From an uncultured Moheibacter sp. (lineage in GTDB: Bacteria; Bacteroidota; Bacteroidia; Flavobacteriales; Weeksellaceae), in the NCBI GenBank assembly GCA_937875605.1, contig CALLXZ010000021.1, forward strand, positions 1 through 10,010: 10,010 bases of DNA, read 5' to 3'. Shown in pieces: positions 6,632 to 10,010 of the stretch. Made by a program: the position numbers and the translations under genes. The notes beneath the pieces were generated by a model. It was not told where the DNA came from. It saw only the letters and a list, made by a program, of their open reading frames with translations, and made no database searches. Positions within the stretch are counted from its first letter, which is position 1, and each line of letters starts with the position of its first letter.

Positions 6632-7999
6632 TCAATTATTTACGTTATCAAAAAATCTATCACGTTCATTCTTTCTTCGCTCCAATTCTTTCTGCACCTG
6701 ACGGTCTTTCCATGAAGAAGAATTGAACATGCCAAACACTTCAATTGCATGAAATGCAATACCAATGCCCCATCCTAACAATGGCCAATAAGCCCAATCG
6801 TATGAACCGTCTTTCAAGTCAAGAAAGTGCAGAAATGCGTTGATAATCAAATAACTGGCAAGATTCCAATAAAATCCTTGCAATTCTTCCACGCGCTTTT
6901 TGGCAGCTTTTATTTCTTCTTCTGAATAATTTTGAATGATTTCCATATTGGTATTTTTTTCTGTTAATAATGGTAATTTGACAATGAACTCATTATCAGT
7001 TTGTAAAATTTCAACTTTTTTTCGGGTAAACGATTTGTATCTGTCAATGATATTTCTCAATCCTTTACCCGTGCTTTTATGCAATTGTTTTTTAATTTGT
7101 AAATTATTTTTAATCAGTAAATAATTATCTTTTATATAAACTTTTACTTTAAGTATTTCATCTGACGAAATTCGGTTATGTTTGATGCAGTTTTCCAATA
7201 AAATCTGCAACGAAAGCGGAACAATTTGATAATTAGAATCAAAATCATTGACCACTTCGAATTCCAATCCGTCTTCGAATCTTTTCTGAACCAGATTCAT
7301 ATACGTTTGGCTGAAATCAATTTCTTCCCGAAGCGAAACCAAAGACTTATCATTCTGCTCTAAAACATATCGATAAACGGAAGAAAGTTCGCTCACAAAT
7401 TCTTGCGCTTTGTCTGGGTTCTCCGAAATCAATCCGTTTAAAACATTTAAGCTATTGAACAAGAAATGCGGGCCAATCTGCGATTTCAACGATTCATGTT
7501 CGGTCGAAATCTGAACGACTCTCTCTTTTTGCTCTTTGAGTTTATTTGCTTGGTATTTCAAAATGAAATTCAGCACATACAAAATCGTAGCAATGGTTCC
7601 TGAAATCCAAATAATCCGTTGAACATTGTAAAGAGAATCCATAGAAAATAACCAACTTAAAGCTTCGTCAAGTGTTTTTCCTGAAATCACCAATTCCAAC
7701 ACAAAGAGCATCCCTCCAATTACGACACTTACAACACAGCTTATCAAAATTCCCAACAAAAAGCGGATAAAATAATCTTTTAGTCTTACGCCTTTAATTT
7801 TTTCTTCTATCAAATGATAAATCAATCCGTTTACGGTATAAAGCGGAACAGTATAAAAAGCCGTCCAGCCAAATGCTTTTCCTATTTGGAGCCAATTCGG
7901 CAGTTCACTTGAGTTGACTACATACATCGCCAAGAACATCATAGATACTCCCAAAATCACAAAGAGCATATAGCGGAGATGCGTCAGCAATCGTTTCAT
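6632..7999 (-). CDS. LytS-type sensor histidine kinase with C-terminal 2TM domain
   Basis: From the ATG at 7997-7999 the product is 455 residues; a TTG two codons upstream is less likely. The N-terminal part has about four membrane segments (near 11-28, 43-62, 80-106, 127-147). A linker helix leads to the His_kinase block (PF06580) with QIGPHFLFNSLNVLNGL, where His178 is the expected phospho-acceptor. The ATPase part follows, with the N-box LLENCIKHN (267-275) and glycine box STGKGLRNIIDRY (309-321). The kinase proper ends near 345. Residues 352-445 form a complete 2TM unit with the same LHFLDLKDGSYDWAY and GWGIGIAFH motifs as the small proteins downstream. That tail would add two membrane passes after the ATPase domain, which is unusual topology for a kinase. 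It should phosphorylate the LytTR regulator at the end of this operon. The signal sensed is not evident. Confidence 0.9.
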   Translation of the reverse strand: MKRLLTHLRYMLFVILGVSMMFLAMYVVNSSELPNWLQIGKAFGWTAFYTVPLYTVNGLIYHLIEEKIKGVRLKDYFIRFLLGILISCVVSVVIGGMLFVLELVISGKTLDEALSWLFSMDSLYNVQRIIWISGTIATILYVLNFILKYQANKLKEQKERVVQISTEHESLKSQIGPHFLFNSLNVLNGLISENPDKAQEFVSELSSVYRYVLEQNDKSLVSLREEIDFSQTYMNLVQKRFEDGLEFEVVNDFDSNYQIVPLSLQILLENCIKHNRISSDEILKVKVYIKDNYLLIKNNLQIKKQLHKSTGKGLRNIIDRYKSFTRKKVEILQTDNEFIVKLPLLTEKNTNMEIIQNYSEEEIKAAKKRVEELQGFYWNLASYLIINAFLHFLDLKDGSYDWAYWPLLGWGIGIAFHAIEVFGMFNSSSWKDRQVQKELERRKNERDRFFDNVNN

Positions 8000-8018
8000 A
8001 ACCAATTATTTGTATAAA

Positions 8019-8657
8019 TTATTTTTTACAAGTTGAATTTAAGATTTCATCTACGTGGTCTTCGCCCCATTTCGGCTGAAAACCTTCTTTATTTTCCGTT
8101 CCGAAAAGTGTTTTAGCATTTTCGATTTGTGGACAATATTCTTTGGGATCTTTGCCCCAGAATTCTGCTCCACCCATATTGTATTGCGCCATCAGGTACA
8201 TAGCACGTGGATTTTTTGAATTGATTTTCAAAGCATCATCATAATCTTTGATGATGGCGGATGATAGAACCATTCCATACGTCTGTGGATCTTTGACAAC
8301 TTTTACTGTCCGGAACAACCCTCTGAGGGTCAACACTTCTGATTTATCGGCATCTTTCATCGCTTCTAAACCGGAATATAATCCTTCCAGTTCGTCTACA
8401 CTTTTGATGGCTTTGTCTTTGTCCAACGAAAAAGCATTTAAACTTCGGATAAACATCGCATAATAAATCGGTAACCAATTCTCCTTTTCCACCTTGGCAA
8501 TACGGTCAAAATGCTGTGCTGCTTTTTCCATATCGTCCGGTGTTTTGGCTTCTCCAAAAGCAGTCAAAGCTTTGGTCATTTCGGTTTCATACTTGGACTG
8601 AGCATCTGCAAACAATCCGATAAAAAATAAAGTGATGATTAAAACTATTCGATACAT
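8019..8657 (-). CDS. Exported TPR-like protein of unknown function
   Basis: The ATG at 8655-8657 gives a 212-residue protein beginning with a signal peptide (MYRIVLIITLFFIGLFADAQ), probably cleaved near Gln20-Ser21. A longer reading from a TTG at 8714 is rejected because it would hide this signal peptide and overlap the predicted promoter. The mature part is helical with TPR-like pieces: MTKALTAFGEAKTPDDMEKAAQHFDRIAKV (27-56) and AIIKDYDDALKINSKNPRAMYLMAQYNMGG (134-163). Two Cys (175 and 210) could form a disulfide in the periplasm. It is the first gene of the kinase/2TM/regulator operon, 19 bases before the kinase start. It could be a periplasmic partner or an output of the system; the sequence does not decide. 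Confidence 0.8.
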   Translation of the reverse strand: MYRIVLIITLFFIGLFADAQSKYETEMTKALTAFGEAKTPDDMEKAAQHFDRIAKVEKENWLPIYYAMFIRSLNAFSLDKDKAIKSVDELEGLYSGLEAMKDADKSEVLTLRGLFRTVKVVKDPQTYGMVLSSAIIKDYDDALKINSKNPRAMYLMAQYNMGGAEFWGKDPKEYCPQIENAKTLFGTENKEGFQPKWGEDHVDEILNSTCKK

Positions 8658-8684
8658 AATGTTAGATTTTTGAATTTCTTGAAA

Positions 8685-8715
8685 CAAAATTCGTTTATCC
8701 TTTAAATGTATCAAA
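8685..8715 (-). promoter_or_regulatory. Bacteroidota-type promoter of the kinase/2TM/LytTR operon
   Basis: On the - strand a TTTG (8715-8712) is followed after exactly 19 bases by GAATTTTG (8692-8685). This matches the Bacteroidota primary sigma-factor pattern TTTG-N19-TAnnTTTG at all but one defined base (G for T at the first position of the -7 element). Transcription would start about 20 bases upstream of the ATG at 8657, which also supports that start codon. Confidence 0.5.
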
Positions 8716-8781
8716 AAAGTTTCGGATGAATTGGAGAAATTTAGGGATGAGTTGTCAACTTATTTTGAATGATGAATTTTA

Positions 8782-8856
8782 AATTTTGAATGAATGAGTT
8801 CTGAATAATTGAATATTCGTTCATTCTATAATTCCTTCATTCACTCATTCAAAATT
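8782..8856 (-). terminator. Candidate terminator hairpin after the MBL-fold gene, built of GAATGA repeats
   Basis: AATTTTGAATGA at 8782-8793 pairs perfectly with its complement at 8845-8856; after one mismatch, five further pairs (one G-T) extend the stem. The loop is long (about 40 bases) but contains more GAAT/ATTC pairing. The right arm overlaps the - strand stop codon at 8855-8857. A second direct copy of ATTTTGAATGA lies at 8762-8772. The long loop and lack of a clean T-run keep confidence low. Confidence 0.35.
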
Positions 8857-9988
8857 ATTCCATCCCACTCCACCATTCTTTGTAAGCATAAACCGAATCA
8901 TTTAGATTAATTGGTTCGCCAATCATTGGTGTCAGCAAAGGCATATTTTCCTTTCGGGCTTCTGTGGCAACTTTCATCATCGGCTCATTCCAAGGATGGT
9001 TTCCTAATTTGAATTTGGAATTGTGAACCGGCATCAAACGTTTCGCATTGAGGTCTTTTGCCGCTGCCACTACTTCTTCAGGTAATAAATGGATGTATTT
9101 CCACTTTGCATCATATTGTCCATCTTCTAAAAGCACCAAGTCAAAAGGTCCATGTTTTTTGCCAATTTCTTTGAAATGGGTATCATAGCCGGAATCGCCA
9201 CCTAAAAACAATTTCTTATCATTTGTTTCTAAAATAAATGAAAGCCAAAGTGTATTATTTCTTTTCAAAGTTCGACCCGAAAAATGACGCGCCGGAGCAG
9301 TGTGAATCACTGTTGAATCATTTAATTTTAATGATTCATTCCAATCCAATTCGGTAATGATTTCAGGTTTGTAACCCCAATATTCTAAATGCGAACCTAC
9401 GCCCAAACCTGTAATCACTTTCTTCACTTTTGGAATGATTGCTTTCACTGTTTTATAATCCAAATGGTCATAGTGGTCGTGTGTAATGAGCAAATAATCA
9501 ATTTCAGGAATGTCATCTGTCAGACAAATATCACTTCCAAGAAATGCTTTCGTAGTACCCGAAATCGGAGAAGCGTTTCCGCTGAAAACAGGATCAATTA
9601 AGTATTTTTTTCTATCCAGTTGAATGAAATATGAAGAATGCCCAAACCAAATCAATACATTGTCGTCGGATTTTAATTGATCCCATTCTACTTTGACGGA
9701 AGGAATTGAATCCAATGGTGTAGTATTTGGGTATTTGGTGAAAATAAAATCCCACAAAACGCTACCCATCGTATAACCTTCTGCTAATGAAGGCGTATGA
9801 CTCAAATTCTGAAATGCTCCGTCTTTGTAATTTTTTGATTTTTTAATTCGTTCCAATCGCTCTCCTGATGGCGCTTTTCCGAATTGTGGTTGTTGCATAA
9901 ATCCCCAAATTCCTGCCAATAATCCTATCAGCACTATTATTGTTATCAACATTCTTTTTGCTATTTTTTTAACTCTCTTTCGATTCAT
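8855..9988 (-). CDS. Membrane-anchored MBL-fold metallohydrolase, NAPE-PLD/UlaG-like
   Basis: The 377-residue protein starts with a basic stretch (MNRKRVKKIAKR) and one hydrophobic segment (13-30), consistent with an N-terminal anchor or uncleaved signal. The metallo-beta-lactamase fold (PF12706 type) follows: VLIWFGHSSYFIQL (111-124), ITHDHYDHLD with metal ligands His170, His172, Asp174 and His175, ARHFSGR with His235, GGDSGYD with Asp265, and MPVHNSKF with His322. All metal ligands are present. The ARHFSGR and GGDSGY motifs and overall length match the group that includes N-acyl-phosphatidylethanolamine phospholipase D, so a phosphodiesterase acting on a lipid-like substrate is plausible but not shown. 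Only 22 bases upstream are in the window, so no promoter can be judged. The gene is separated from the downstream kinase operon by a 197-base spacer with its own promoter, so it is probably a separate unit. Confidence 0.88.
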   Translation of the reverse strand: MNRKRVKKIAKRMLITIIVLIGLLAGIWGFMQQPQFGKAPSGERLERIKKSKNYKDGAFQNLSHTPSLAEGYTMGSVLWDFIFTKYPNTTPLDSIPSVKVEWDQLKSDDNVLIWFGHSSYFIQLDRKKYLIDPVFSGNASPISGTTKAFLGSDICLTDDIPEIDYLLITHDHYDHLDYKTVKAIIPKVKKVITGLGVGSHLEYWGYKPEIITELDWNESLKLNDSTVIHTAPARHFSGRTLKRNNTLWLSFILETNDKKLFLGGDSGYDTHFKEIGKKHGPFDLVLLEDGQYDAKWKYIHLLPEEVVAAAKDLNAKRLMPVHNSKFKLGNHPWNEPMMKVATEARKENMPLLTPMIGEPINLNDSVYAYKEWWSGME

Positions 9989-10010
9989 TTTTTGTCTTTC
10001 TCAGTAAAAT

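Noticed and set aside
8658..8714. Upstream TTG start adding 19 residues to the exported TPR-like protein.
   Set aside because: It would bury a clear signal peptide and overlap the good promoter match at 8685-8715.
9389..9601. A 70-codon + strand open frame within the MBL-fold gene.
   Set aside because: It is antisense to the conserved metal-binding region and has no recognisable features.
8855..9988. Beta-lactamase (antibiotic resistance) reading of the MBL-fold gene.
   Set aside because: The ARHFSGR and GGDSGYD motifs and overall architecture fit the NAPE-PLD/UlaG-like hydrolases, not class B beta-lactamases.

Overview
The window looks like a chromosomal segment from a flavobacterium-like member of the Bacteroidota, probably near Chryseobacterium or another Weeksellaceae; this placement is inferred. 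Evidence is the low GC content, start codons without Shine-Dalgarno sequences, one good Bacteroidota-type promoter (TTTG, 19 bases, then a near match to TAnnTTTG), and the pairing of a LytS-type kinase and LytTR regulator with several 2TM-domain proteins. No tRNA, rRNA, insertion sequence or CRISPR array is visible. No gene-free stretch exceeds 300 bases; the longest are 8658-8854 and 4116-4259.

Region 1 (1-3683, + strand) is the most notable. It is a tight cluster of a TIR-like protein (C-terminal part only), a patatin-like phospholipase with an intact Ser-Asp dyad, and a 684-residue protein. That large protein has an N-terminal deoxyribosyltransferase/TIR-like domain, a helical TPR-type middle (probable TPR-S scaffold) and a C-terminal SLOG-like Rossmann domain. 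This matches a predicted class of bacterial immune system in which an NAD+- or nucleotide-derived signal is sensed by a TPR scaffold that releases a toxic effector, here a membrane-attacking lipase. No cyclic-nucleotide synthetase is visible, although the upstream flank is missing. A perfect 30-base palindrome closes the cluster and probably terminates transcription in both directions.

Region 2 (3720-5258) holds a divergent pair: a DoxX-like membrane protein (- strand) and a short-chain dehydrogenase with a C-terminal membrane anchor (+ strand). These look like ordinary accessory metabolism.

Region 3 (5265-8657, - strand) is a five-gene operon with a recognisable promoter at 8685-8715. Its order is an exported TPR-like protein, a LytS-type sensor kinase fused to a C-terminal 2TM domain, two small 2TM proteins, and a LytTR response regulator. 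The three 2TM units are related and look like a local expansion between kinase and regulator.

Region 4 (8855-9988, - strand) encodes a membrane-anchored metallo-beta-lactamase-fold hydrolase of the NAPE-PLD/UlaG-like group. A repeat-rich spacer that could form a terminator hairpin separates it from the operon.
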